From Pseudonocardia sp. T1-2H (GTDB taxonomy: Bacteria > Actinomycetota > Actinomycetes > Mycobacteriales > Pseudonocardiaceae): 64,000 nucleotides of DNA. The stretch is taken from contig NZ_JBBPCL010000001.1 of assembly GCF_038039215.1 (NCBI RefSeq), forward strand, positions 2,604,001 to 2,668,000, given 5' to 3'. The notes under the pieces were generated by a model. That model was given only the letters and a program-made list of their open reading frames with translations. It searched no databases and was not told the DNA's origin. The position numbers were made by a program, and so were the translations under genes. Position 1 is the first letter of the stretch. Every line of letters begins with the position of its first letter. Shown in pieces: positions 36,934 to 45,735 of the stretch.

Positions 36934-38175
36934 GTGAAATTCCAGCTGTTCACGTTGCCGACGATCCCGGCGACCTTGGAGGAACGGGCGGCGAAGCGCC
37001 CGATCGGCCGGGACAACGACGCCTTCCAGGCGATGATCGCCGAGGTGCGGGAGCTGGCGATCATGGCCGACGAGGTCGGCTTCGACGTCTTCTCCACCAC
37101 CGAGCACCACTTCCACTCGGAGGGGTTCGAGGCGTCGGTCCAGCCGATGATGCTCTACGCCGACCTGGCCGCGCGGACCAAGAACATCAGCTTCGCACCG
37201 TTGTCACTGGTGCTGCCCGCGAACGATCCGCTGCGCGTCGCCGAGCAGGTGGCCTACCTCGACCACCTCACGGGCGGGCGGGTCTACGGCGGTTACGCAC
37301 GCGGCTACCAGGACCGCTGGGTCAACGTGCTGGGCCAGCACATCCCGGTGAAGGGGACGCCGATGGACGGAGGGGAGGACGACAAGCACAACCGGGCGGT
37401 GCACGAGGAGTACCTGGAGCTGATCTACAAGGCGTGGACCGACGACCTGCTGACCTTCGAGGGGCAGTTCTACCAGGTGCCGCCGAAGGGTGGGATCACA
37501 CGCTGGCCGGCGGCGGACTGGACGAGGCAGTACGGGCACCCGGACGAGCTGGACGAGAACGGCCACATCCGCGGCATCTCGGTGATCCCCAAGCCGCTGC
37601 AGCAGCCGTACCCGAAGGCGTTCCAGCCGTTCTCGGTGTCGGAGTCGACGATGGTGCACACGGCCAAGAACGGGGTGATGCCGATCATCCTGACGGCCGA
37701 GCCGGGGCAGTTCACCCATCTCGCCGAGCTCTACCGGGACTCGGCGGCGGAGGCGGGTCGAGACCTCAAGCTGGGCGAGAGCATCGGCGCCTTCCGAGCC
37801 GTGGCCTTCGGTGAGAACCGTCAGCAGGCGTTGGAGCTGATGGAACGCACGAACTACTACGGTTTCCAGATCTACTTCTCCGGTTTCGGCTTCTGGGAAG
37901 CGCTGCGGCTGCCCGGCGACGAGCAGCAGTGGCCGAAGGGCACGTTGCTGCCGCCGGAGGAGTGGACGATGGACCGCTTCACGAAGACCAAGTACGGGCT
38001 CGCCGGAACGGTCGACGACATCAAACGCGACATCGAGGACCTGGCCACGATCCACGGCAACGGCGGGGAGCTGGAGTGGTTCTCCTGGTTCTTCGACCAG
38101 GGCCTCATGCCGATCGACGAGGCCAAGCGGCAGCTGGAGATCTTCGCCGAGCACATCATCCCCGAGTTCCGCTGA
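36934..38175 (+). CDS. LLM-class flavin-dependent monooxygenase
   Basis: A 413-residue bacterial-luciferase-like monooxygenase, longer than the F420-dependent type. Motifs are DEVGFDVFSTTEHHFHSEGF, SFAPLSLVLPANDPLRVAEQ, VAYLDHLTGGRVYGGYARGY and a C-terminal WFSWFFDQGLMPIDEAKRQL. The start is GTG 36934 with GAGGAG upstream; the frame extends far upstream without support. Such enzymes use FMNH2 from a separate reductase (none seen here) for Baeyer-Villiger-type or ring-opening oxygenation. It is the first gene of an operon with an MBL hydrolase and two amidohydrolases. Confidence 0.9.
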   Translation: MKFQLFTLPTIPATLEERAAKRPIGRDNDAFQAMIAEVRELAIMADEVGFDVFSTTEHHFHSEGFEASVQPMMLYADLAARTKNISFAPLSLVLPANDPLRVAEQVAYLDHLTGGRVYGGYARGYQDRWVNVLGQHIPVKGTPMDGGEDDKHNRAVHEEYLELIYKAWTDDLLTFEGQFYQVPPKGGITRWPAADWTRQYGHPDELDENGHIRGISVIPKPLQQPYPKAFQPFSVSESTMVHTAKNGVMPIILTAEPGQFTHLAELYRDSAAEAGRDLKLGESIGAFRAVAFGENRQQALELMERTNYYGFQIYFSGFGFWEALRLPGDEQQWPKGTLLPPEEWTMDRFTKTKYGLAGTVDDIKRDIEDLATIHGNGGELEWFSWFFDQGLMPIDEAKRQLEIFAEHIIPEFR

Positions 38176-38237
38176 CATCGGCCGGCCCGCCGGCACGGTG
38201 TCGGCGGGCCGTCCCGCACACCTTGATGGAGGAGTCG

Positions 38238-39047
38238 ATGAGCGTCACCCTGCGCGGCGTCAATCTCGGATACATGGGCCTGGACAAGTCCCTGCTGGCG
38301 AACCGGCCCGAGAACGTGGGCAAGGTCTACGAATGCCCGGCGATCGCGTACATCATCGAGACCCCGGACGGGCGGATCCTCTGGGAGACCGGCCTGTCGG
38401 CGCGGTGCTCGGACGAGTGGATGGCCGAGTGGCAGGAGGTCGTCGACCTCGAGGCCGTGACGCCGGAGGCGTGCCTGGAGGCGAGGCTGAAGGAGATGGG
38501 CCTGGGGCCGGACGACTTCCGCTACGTGGTGCAGGGCCATCTGCACACCGACCACGCGGGCGGCCTGCGGCTGTTCGAGGACGCCGGCGTCGAGATCGTC
38601 GTGCACGAGGACGAGTACGCCCACGTGATGTCGATGGAGTCCGACGGCGACTTCTTCGCCCACGTCGACTGGGCGTTCCTCGGCGACAAGAAGCCGACGG
38701 TGGTCTCCGACGGTGGAACCGAGCTCGCCCGGGACGTGCAGCTGATCCACCTGCCGGGCCATACGCCCGGACAGATGGCGATGCAGCTGCAGCTGGAGAA
38801 CACCGGCACCGTGCTGCTGACCTCCGATGCGCTCTACCACCACGAGAACTACGTCGAACCGGGCGGGGAGCCGCAGATCTACTGGGACATCGACAAGTGG
38901 CGGACCTCGCTCGGCACGCTCGGGAAGGTGGCGCGGGACAACGACGCGTGGTTGTTCCCCGGGCACGACGAGACGGGCATCCAGCACTTCGACGGTCGCA
39001 AGGAGCTGAAGGCCATCCGGTTCGAGCAGGGTCACGCCTACGCATGA
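38238..39047 (+). CDS. MBL-fold hydrolase, N-acyl homoserine lactonase-like
   Basis: A 269-residue metallo-beta-lactamase-fold enzyme, a paralogue of the one at 33203. Zinc motif HLHTDH (H101, H103, D105, H106 in VQGHLHTDHAGG), then LPGHTPGQMAMQ and LTSDALYH, and the final ligand region FPGHDETG. ATG 38238 has GGAGG upstream. It follows the LLM monooxygenase by 62 nt; a plausible task is hydrolysis of the lactone or ester the monooxygenase makes. A signal-quenching role cannot be excluded. Confidence 0.9.
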   Translation: MSVTLRGVNLGYMGLDKSLLANRPENVGKVYECPAIAYIIETPDGRILWETGLSARCSDEWMAEWQEVVDLEAVTPEACLEARLKEMGLGPDDFRYVVQGHLHTDHAGGLRLFEDAGVEIVVHEDEYAHVMSMESDGDFFAHVDWAFLGDKKPTVVSDGGTELARDVQLIHLPGHTPGQMAMQLQLENTGTVLLTSDALYHHENYVEPGGEPQIYWDIDKWRTSLGTLGKVARDNDAWLFPGHDETGIQHFDGRKELKAIRFEQGHAYA

Positions 39048-39102
39048 GAACCCGTTCGCGACGGGCGCTCGGTGGCGACGTCGAGGACGACGCGGGGGCG
39101 AG

Positions 39103-40182
39103 ATGAGCACCGGTCGCATCGACTGCGACGTGCACCCCGCCGTCCCCGAGATCTCGGCGCTGTTCCCGTTCCTCTCGCAGCGGTGGGTGGACTACTGCGT
39201 CGAGAGCGGGGTCGAGGGGTTCGAGCCGGCGTCCTATCCGCCCGGGATGCCGCTCTCGGCCCGGCCGGAGACCCGACGCGCGGGGGTGCCGCCGGGGTCG
39301 GACCCGGCTGTGGTGCGCGCGCAGGTTCTCGACCACGGTGGCGCCGGCCGTGCGGTCCTCAACTGCCTCTATGCGGTGCAGGCCCTGCACAACCCGGACT
39401 GGGCCGCGGCCATGGCCCGCGCGGTCAACGACTGGCAGGCGGCGTGCTGGCTGAGTGCGGACCCACGGTTCGTGGCCTCCGTCGTGGTGTCGCCGCAGGA
39501 CCCCCGCGAGGCCGCCGACGAGATCGCCAGGGTCGCGGTGGACAGGCGGTTCGTCCAGGTCATGCTTCTCGCCTCGTCGCAGACGCCGCTGGGGCAGCGG
39601 GCGCACTGGCCGATCTTCGCCGCGGCGGAGGCCGCCGGCCTGCCGGTGGCGATCCACCCGGGGGTCTCCGGTGCCAACCCGCTCTCGGCCGTCGGCTGGC
39701 CCTCCCACTACATCGAGGACTACGCGGGCGCGGCGCTGGCGTTGCAGTCCCAACTGATCAGCCTGGTGGCCGAGGGTGTGTTCCGGGTCCACCCCGGACT
39801 GCGCGTCGTCCTGCTGGAGAGCGGGGTCACCTGGCTGCCGTCGCTGATGTGGCGCTTCGACAAGAACTGGAAGGGGCTGCGCCGGGAGGTCCCCTGGGTG
39901 GATCGGCCGCCGTCGCGCATCATCCGGGACCACGTGCTGCTCAGCGTGGCGCCGTTCGACGGTCCCCCCGACCCGCCGCCGGGCTGGGTCGACCGCTTTC
40001 TCGACCAGCTGGGGTCGACGGACATGCTCGTGTTCGCCAGCGACTACCCGCACTGGCACCACGGCGACGTCGAGCGCGCGCTGCTCCGCCACCTTTCTCC
40101 CGCCGAGCGGGAGCAGGTGCTGCACGGCAACGCCGCCCGGCTCTACCGTCTGGAGAGCGACGAGAGGGAGGCCGCGCCATGA
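39103..40182 (+). CDS. Amidohydrolase-2 (ACMSD-like) family enzyme 1
   Basis: A 359-residue TIM-barrel metal enzyme of the amidohydrolase-related family (ACMSD, gamma-resorcylate decarboxylase). It begins IDCDVHPAVPEISAL, where DVH replaces the usual HxH. Later landmarks are VAIHPGVSGAN, LRVVLLESGVTWLPSLMWR and FASDYPHWHHGD with the metal Asp in SDYPHW. ATG 39103. Its stop overlaps the start of a close paralogue by 4 nt, so the two may form a heteromer or work on successive intermediates. Decarboxylation or C-C/C-N hydrolysis are both possible. Confidence 0.88.
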   Translation: MSTGRIDCDVHPAVPEISALFPFLSQRWVDYCVESGVEGFEPASYPPGMPLSARPETRRAGVPPGSDPAVVRAQVLDHGGAGRAVLNCLYAVQALHNPDWAAAMARAVNDWQAACWLSADPRFVASVVVSPQDPREAADEIARVAVDRRFVQVMLLASSQTPLGQRAHWPIFAAAEAAGLPVAIHPGVSGANPLSAVGWPSHYIEDYAGAALALQSQLISLVAEGVFRVHPGLRVVLLESGVTWLPSLMWRFDKNWKGLRREVPWVDRPPSRIIRDHVLLSVAPFDGPPDPPPGWVDRFLDQLGSTDMLVFASDYPHWHHGDVERALLRHLSPAEREQVLHGNAARLYRLESDEREAAP

Positions 40183-41252
40183 CCCGCATCCTCCAACGCC
40201 TGATCGACTGCGACGTGCACAACGCGGTTCCTTCGGACACGGCCCTGTCGCCGTACCTGTCCGCCCGCTGGCGGCGCCACCTGGAACTGGTGGGCTCACG
40301 GACCTACTCGCCGTTCACCAAGGGCTACGCGTACCCCAAGGCGGCGAAGTTCGCCAGCAGGCACGATGCCTGGCCGCTGTCGGGGGCGCTGCCCGGCTCC
40401 GACCTCGAGTTCATGCGCGAGCAGCTGCTCGACGCCTACCCGATCGACTACGCGGTGCTCAACTGCCTGTACCGGGCCGCCGAGCAACGCAACGACCTCT
40501 ACGGCGCGGCTCTGGCGCGGGCGGTCAACGAGTGGCAGGTCGAGCACTGGCTGGAGCGGGATCCCCGGCTGCGGGCCTCGATCACGGTGCCGTTCGAGTC
40601 CCCGGCGCTGGCCGCGGCCGAGATCGACCGCGCCGCCGCCCACCCCGGCTTCGTCCAGGTCCTGCTGTTCCCCCGGACCCGGCAGCCGTTGGGCCGCCGT
40701 CACTACTGGCCGATCTACGAGGCGGCGGGCCGGGCCGGGCTGCCGGTGGGGATCCACGCGGCCTCGACGACGCCGGGGCCGATCACGCCGGCGGGATGGC
40801 CCTCCTACTACATCGAGGACCACACGGCCCTGTCCGTGGCGTTCCAGGCCCAGGTGATCAGTTTGATCATGGAAGGCGCGTTCGACCGCTTCCCGGACCT
40901 GCGGGTCGTGCTGCTGGAGGGTGGGTTCGCCTGGATCCCGTCGATGAGGTGGCGTCTCGACGCCCTGTACGCGCGCCTGCACGAGGAGGTGCCCGACCTC
41001 GAGCACCCTCCCTCGCACTACCTGCGCCACCGGATCCGCAGCACCACCCAGCCGATGGAGGAGCCCGAGCACCCGGCCGATCTGGTGCCGCTGCTCCAGG
41101 AGATCGGCGAGGACGTCCTGATGTTCTCCACCGACTATCCGCACTGGGACTTCGACAACCCGCACCGGGCGTTCCAGACCACAATCCCGCCGGACCTGCG
41201 GACGCGGATCCTGAACGACAACGCGCGCGAGTACTACCGGTTCACGCCGTGA
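40179..41252 (+). CDS. Amidohydrolase-2 (ACMSD-like) family enzyme 2
   Basis: A 357-residue paralogue of the preceding protein: LIDCDVHNAVPSDTALSPYL at the start, LPVGIHAASTTPGP in the middle, then LRVVLLEGGFAWIPSMRWRL and MFSTDYPHWDFDNP. ATG 40179 overlaps the previous stop (ATGA). The two share overall layout but differ in the loop after DVH, so substrate specificity probably differs. It is the last gene of the LLM operon. Confidence 0.88.
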   Translation: MTRILQRLIDCDVHNAVPSDTALSPYLSARWRRHLELVGSRTYSPFTKGYAYPKAAKFASRHDAWPLSGALPGSDLEFMREQLLDAYPIDYAVLNCLYRAAEQRNDLYGAALARAVNEWQVEHWLERDPRLRASITVPFESPALAAAEIDRAAAHPGFVQVLLFPRTRQPLGRRHYWPIYEAAGRAGLPVGIHAASTTPGPITPAGWPSYYIEDHTALSVAFQAQVISLIMEGAFDRFPDLRVVLLEGGFAWIPSMRWRLDALYARLHEEVPDLEHPPSHYLRHRIRSTTQPMEEPEHPADLVPLLQEIGEDVLMFSTDYPHWDFDNPHRAFQTTIPPDLRTRILNDNAREYYRFTP

Positions 41253-41348
41253 CCCCTCGAGTTCCTGCGTTGCCGCGGCACCGGTTGCGATCCCGGGCTC
41301 GGGAGCGGCGGCACCGCCAGACCTACCCGGTCACCCGCGACGGGACGG

Positions 41349-42487
41349 TCACCGGACGAAGCCGGGGCCCTCGATCACCGGATGCGCGGCGAGGAAGTCC
41401 TCGTCCACCTCGACTCCGAGACCCGGCCCCTCCGGCGGGAGCACCGTCCCGTCCGGACGCACGGTGATCGCCGGCGACACCAGCTCGTCACGGAACAGGT
41501 TGTCGTGGCTGACGTCGGCCTCGAAGTACCCGGCGTTCTCGGTCGCGGCGAGGAGGTGCACCGTGGCGGCCATGTTCAGCCCGGTCGAGGCGGTGTGCGG
41601 GTTCAGCGGCAGTTTCCAGGCCGAGGCCAGCGCGGCGATCCGGTGCACCTCCGTCAGCCCGCCGGACTTGGAGAGGTCGGGCTGGAGCACCGAGACGGCG
41701 CCGTCCTCGATCAGCCGGTGGAACTCGAAGCGCGTGTAGTGGTTCTCGCCCGCCGCGAGCGGCACTCCGGCGAACCGGGCCGCCGCCGCGTAGCTGCGGT
41801 GGTCGTGCGGCGGGAACGGCTCCTCCAACCAGCCGACGTGCTGATCGCGGAGCCCTGGCGCGATCCGCCGCACGTCCTCGAGGTCGTAGGCGGTGTTGGC
41901 GTCGGCGAGGATCTCCAGTGCCGGGAACGCCGAGCGGACCGCGGAGATCCGCGCGAGGTCGTCCACGGGGTTGTCGCCGATCCGGAGCTTGACCGCTCGA
42001 TAGCCGCGCTCGACCAGCGGCCACACCTCCTCGACCAGGAAGCCCGGCTCGCTCCAGCCCAGCGCGACCCCGCCGGCATAGGCCGCGACCGGCCGCGACG
42101 CCCCGCCGAGCAGCCGGTACACCGGCCACCCCACGGCCTTCCCGCGGATGTCCCACAACGCCATGTCGATGCCGCTCATCGCGATCGCCGCGGCGGCGCC
42201 GAGCCCGTGGCTCGCGAGCTGCGCGGTGTAGATCGTCGTCCAGACGCCGACCGTGTCGGCGGCGTCGAGCCCGACCACCAGGTCCTTGAGCGTGCTGTTG
42301 ACGAGGTGCCCCACGGTCCCGGGGAGCGGGCGTGGTGCGACTCGCCCCAGCCGACCAGGCCGTCCGTCGTCCGCACCCGGACCACGACGGCGTCACGCTT
42401 GACCACCTTGCCGATCCCCAGCCGCTCACCGGCCCGCTCCGACACCGGGAACGAGGTGGGGAAGGCGGTGACGTCCGCGATGTGCAT
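41349..42487 (-). pseudogene. Mandelate racemase/muconate lactonizing enzyme (enolase superfamily), frameshifted
   Basis: About 379 residues when repaired. It starts at ATG 42487 (MHIADVTAFPTSFPVSER) and reads VVRVRTTDGLVGWGESHHA before the frame breaks near 42325. The second frame then gives GHLVNSTLKDLVVGLDAADT to the stop at 41349. Metal ligands are in ILADANTAYD, VGWLEEPFPP and AAGENHYTRF; NPHTASTGLN follows. One missing G at CCCCGGGACCGTG explains the break, and the remaining sequence is clean, so a sequencing error is likely. It would epimerise or dehydrate a hydroxy or amino acid of the pathway. Confidence 0.8.
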
Positions 42488-42591
42488 TTTCCGGGTCCTT
42501 CCGAGAGGCGGCCGGTGGGCCCGATCGGGCGCCGGAACAGTCGCCGACGTGGATAGCGGGAATCTCCCGGGTTCGCCAGTGGACGAGGCAC

Positions 42592-42610
42592 GTGTCCTGC
42601 GATCGGACAC
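42592..42610. promoter_or_regulatory. GTGTCC-N7-GGACAC inverted repeat, activator site 2
   Basis: A 19-nt site GTGTCC-TGCGATC-GGACAC in the divergent promoter of the enolase-superfamily gene (minus) and the second LLM gene (plus). It has the same arms and spacing as the site at 36787-36805. The recurrence 5.8 kb apart, both times in a divergent promoter, supports one regulon under the AcoR-type activator (inferred). Confidence 0.6.
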
Positions 42611-42673
42611 TCGTCGACGTCACATCTGGTTACCGTCGTAAGGCATTCCCGATTCTGCCTGCCGGAGGTCTCC

Positions 42674-43648
42674 GTGAAGATTTCATGCGCGTTCGCCACG
42701 TCGCTGGACAGTCACGAGCACGCCCGAATCGCCGAGACGCTGGGTTATGAGCGTGCCTTCTTCTACGACTCGCCCGCTCTCTACCCCGATGTGTGGGTTC
42801 AGCTCTGCCGCGCCGCGGAGCGCACCGAGCGGATCGTCCTGGGCCCCGGCGTCCTGATTCCGAGCCTGCGCCATCCGATGGTCACCGCCTCGGCCATCGC
42901 GACGTTGGCCTCGATCGCGGGCGCGGAACGCACGATGGTCGGGATCGGCTCCGGCTTCACCGGGCGGCTTTCCATGGGCAAGCGGCCCATCCCGTGGGCC
43001 AAGGTCAAGGAGTACGCGCTCGTCGTGGCGGCGCTGCTGCGGGGCGAGGAGGTCGAGTGGGACGGCGGGATCATGCAGATGCTGGCCCCGACCGACCGGT
43101 ACGCCCCGGCACGGCCCATCGACGTCCCGTGGGTGGTCGCGGCCAACGGGCCGAAGGGCTACGGGGTGACCCGTGAGCTCGGCGCCGAGGTGCTGACCAT
43201 CCTGGTGCCGAACCCGGACTTCGCCTCGAGCGTCATCCTGGACTTCGGGACCGTGCTCGAGGATGGGGAGGACCCCGGCTCGGCCCGCGTGATCGACGCG
43301 GCCGGACACGGGCTGAGCGTCGTCCTGCACTGGGCCGTCGAGCACGGCGTCATCGACGAGCTGATGCCGGAGCGGGGACAGGAGTGGGCCGCCGCCTACG
43401 ACGACGTGCCGAGGGAGAAGCGGCACCTGGCCCTGCACGACCGGCACCTGGTGGCCGTGAACGAGCGCGACCGTCCCTTCGTCACCGGCGAGCTGATGGT
43501 CAAGGGCGGGCTGGCGCTGACGCCGTCGGAGTGGCGGGACAAGATCGCCAAGCTGGAAGCAGCCGGGAGCACCGAGATCGCCTATCAGCCCGCAGGCCCG
43601 GACATCCCGCGCGAGCTCGAGGCCTTCGCGGCCGCCGTCCGGGCCTAG
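42674..43648 (+). CDS. LLM-class oxidoreductase (F420-dependent reductase-like)
   Basis: A 324-residue luciferase-like TIM-barrel protein of the shorter, F420-dependent type. Motifs are AETLGYERAFFYDSPALYPD, ERIVLGPGVLIPSLRHPMVT, GAERTMVGIGSGFTGRLSMG and the end STEIAYQPAGPDIPRELEAF. The start is GTG 42674 after GGAGG. It could reduce an activated double bond or ring of the substrate. It is divergent from the enolase-superfamily gene and shares its predicted activator site. Confidence 0.88.
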   Translation: MKISCAFATSLDSHEHARIAETLGYERAFFYDSPALYPDVWVQLCRAAERTERIVLGPGVLIPSLRHPMVTASAIATLASIAGAERTMVGIGSGFTGRLSMGKRPIPWAKVKEYALVVAALLRGEEVEWDGGIMQMLAPTDRYAPARPIDVPWVVAANGPKGYGVTRELGAEVLTILVPNPDFASSVILDFGTVLEDGEDPGSARVIDAAGHGLSVVLHWAVEHGVIDELMPERGQEWAAAYDDVPREKRHLALHDRHLVAVNERDRPFVTGELMVKGGLALTPSEWRDKIAKLEAAGSTEIAYQPAGPDIPRELEAFAAAVRA

Positions 43649-43990
43649 GCGAACGGGGATGGGGGCGTGACTGCGACGCAGTCCGACCAGGTGGCCGGCG
43701 GCGACTCCGGTGAGGGCCGTCGGACCGGAGCCCGGTTCCGCAGCGGGCGCGACGCCCCCGCCGACGGCGAGCTCGTCGCGTGACTGCTGCCGGTGGGACG
43801 TGCCGACCCCGCCCCCGTCCGTGCACGCTCCCACCCCGGCACCGTTCGCGACGGAGTGAGGCGGACCTCCGGTCGTCCTGGAGTTCTCGACCCGGGTGCT
43901 CCCGCGCGACGTTCGAATTCTCCCTGCCGGCAGGACGCGCGGCTATAGTCCGTACTCCGGTGGCGCGGGTGGCCGGGCTCGGAGGCGGAC
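43649..43990. other. Gene-free spacer
   Basis: About 340 bases after the second LLM gene. No coding sequence or RNA recognised. CTATAGTCC near 43943 may be part of a -10 for the small membrane protein at 43991. Confidence 0.3.
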
Positions 43991-44191
43991 ATGAGGTTCG
44001 GCGGGGTACTCGTCGTCGTCTGGCTGATCATCGGCGCCGTGGCGTCCTATCAGCGCGGATACTTCTCGGGGGACGCCGATGTCAATTGCGCCGAGTTCGG
44101 CACCGTACTGCTCACCGTTGTCGCCGGCCCGTTGAACTATCTGGGCGTGAATCCTCGGATCGACTGCACGCTTCCCCGGCCCTCACAATGA
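43991..44191 (+). CDS. Small membrane protein
   Basis: A 66-residue protein: an N-terminal hydrophobic helix (MRFGGVLVVVWLIIGAVASY), a short loop with QRGYFSGDADVNCAEFG, a second hydrophobic segment (TVLLTVVAGPLNYLGV) and a C-terminal Cys (DCTLP). ATG 43991 has GGAGG upstream. Two conserved-looking cysteines outside the helices might form a disulfide. It resembles uncharacterised actinobacterial small membrane proteins; function unknown. Confidence 0.7.
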   Translation: MRFGGVLVVVWLIIGAVASYQRGYFSGDADVNCAEFGTVLLTVVAGPLNYLGVNPRIDCTLPRPSQ

Positions 44192-44331
44192 GACGTGAGA
44201 ACGGTCGCGGCCGCGAGAGCGGCTCGGACGCGGTGCCGGCGATCTGCTGACCCGAGCCCTCTCGCTGGATAGCCTCGGCGCGTTCGCCCACCACCGGACG
44301 CCGCGACCCACCTCCGAGCCCGGGAGATTCT

Positions 44332-45711
44332 GTGTCCGCATCCCCGCACAGTGCGCCGCCGCGCCGCTCGATCGTCAAGATCGTCGCCGCGAGCATGCTC
44401 GGCACGACCGTGGAGTGGTACGACTTCTTCCTCTACGGCGTCGCCGCGGCGATCGTCCTGCCCGCGGTCTTCTTCCCGGCGGCCGATCCGGTCGCGGGGA
44501 CCCTGCTGTCGTTCGGCACCTTCGCGATCGGGTTCGTGGCCCGTCCGCTCGGCGGCCTCGTGTTCGGCCACTACGGCGACAAGATCGGCCGTAAGAGACT
44601 CCTCGTCCTGAGCCTGCTCATGATGGGCATCTCCACGTTCGCCATCGGCCTGCTGCCGGGATACAACACCATCGGCGTCGCGGCCCCGGTGCTGCTCGTG
44701 GTGCTCCGGCTCGTCCAGGGCTTCGCCCTCGGCGGCGAATGGGGCGGCGCGGTGCTGATCGTCTCCGAGCACGGTGAGGCGTCGCGGCGCGGGTTCTGGG
44801 CGAGCTGGCCACAGGCCGGGGCCCCGGCCGGGCAACTGCTGGCGAACGGGTTGCTGGCGTTGCTGGCCGTCTTCCAGAGCGAGGAGACCTTCCAGGCCTG
44901 GGGCTGGCGGATCCCGTTCCTGCTCTCCGCCGTCCTGGTGCTGATCGGTCTCTACGTCCGGCTCTCCGTCGAGGAGTCCCCGGTGTTCCGGGCCGCCCAG
45001 GCCCGCGCCGCCGAGCGCGAGGCCGCGGACACCGCCGCCGGGATCAGGACCACCATGCCGATCGTCGACGTGTTCCGCCGCTACCCGCGGGAGGTGGTCA
45101 CCGCGATGGGCGCCCGCTTCGCCGAGAACGTCTCCTACTACATCTTCACCATCGTCATCTCCACCTACATGAAGGAACGGTTCGGGCTGCCGTCGTCGTT
45201 CGTGCTCGGCGCGGTGCTGATCGGCGCCGCGTTCCACGTCCTGACCATCCCGATGTGGGGCGCGGTGTCGGACCGGATCGGGCGCAAGCCCGTCTACCTC
45301 TTCGGCGCGGTCGGTGTCGGCGCGTGGGCGTTCGCGTTCTTCGCCCTTCTCGACACCCGCAACTTCGCGCTCGCCGCCGTCGCCGTCGTCGTCGGGCTGT
45401 TCTTCCACGGGGCGATGTACGGGCCGCAGGCGGCGTTCCTGTCCGAGCTCTTCGGCACCCGGGTCCGCTACTCCGGGGTCTCGATCGGCTACCAGCTCGC
45501 CTCGGTCGTCGCGGGCGGGCTCGCTCCGATCATCTCCGTCGCACTCCTGGCCGCCTTCGGGACCGGCTACGCGATCGCCTGCTACGTCGCCGCCAGCTCG
45601 CTGCTGACGATCCTGGCGGTGGCGACGTACCGCGAGACCCGCGACCGCGACCTGGCCGCCGACGACGGGGAGACGGCCGACCCGTCGTCGACCGCGTCGA
45701 CCGAGGCCTGA
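44332..45711 (+). CDS. MHS-family MFS transporter (metabolite:H+ symporter)
   Basis: A 459-residue, 12-helix major facilitator of the metabolite:proton symporter group (ShiA/ProP/KgtP type). Signatures are GTTVEWYDFFLYGVAAAIVL, FAIGFVARPLGGLVFGHYGD, KIGRKRLLVLSL and VLRLVQGFALGGEWGGAVLI. The start is GTG 44332. Substrates of the family are small organic acids, betaines or aromatic acids. It lies at the end of the catabolic island and may import its growth substrate; no operator of the 19-nt type was seen upstream. Confidence 0.9.
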   Translation: MSASPHSAPPRRSIVKIVAASMLGTTVEWYDFFLYGVAAAIVLPAVFFPAADPVAGTLLSFGTFAIGFVARPLGGLVFGHYGDKIGRKRLLVLSLLMMGISTFAIGLLPGYNTIGVAAPVLLVVLRLVQGFALGGEWGGAVLIVSEHGEASRRGFWASWPQAGAPAGQLLANGLLALLAVFQSEETFQAWGWRIPFLLSAVLVLIGLYVRLSVEESPVFRAAQARAAEREAADTAAGIRTTMPIVDVFRRYPREVVTAMGARFAENVSYYIFTIVISTYMKERFGLPSSFVLGAVLIGAAFHVLTIPMWGAVSDRIGRKPVYLFGAVGVGAWAFAFFALLDTRNFALAAVAVVVGLFFHGAMYGPQAAFLSELFGTRVRYSGVSIGYQLASVVAGGLAPIISVALLAAFGTGYAIACYVAASSLLTILAVATYRETRDRDLAADDGETADPSSTASTEA

Positions 45712-45735
45712 CGACCGCAACGCCCCTGCGGGCGC

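Noticed and set aside
33203..39047. Quorum-quenching role for the two MBL-fold enzymes.
   Set aside because: The AiiA-like motif is shared by many lactonases and other hydrolases. The catabolic context makes a pathway role more likely; no signal-related genes are nearby.
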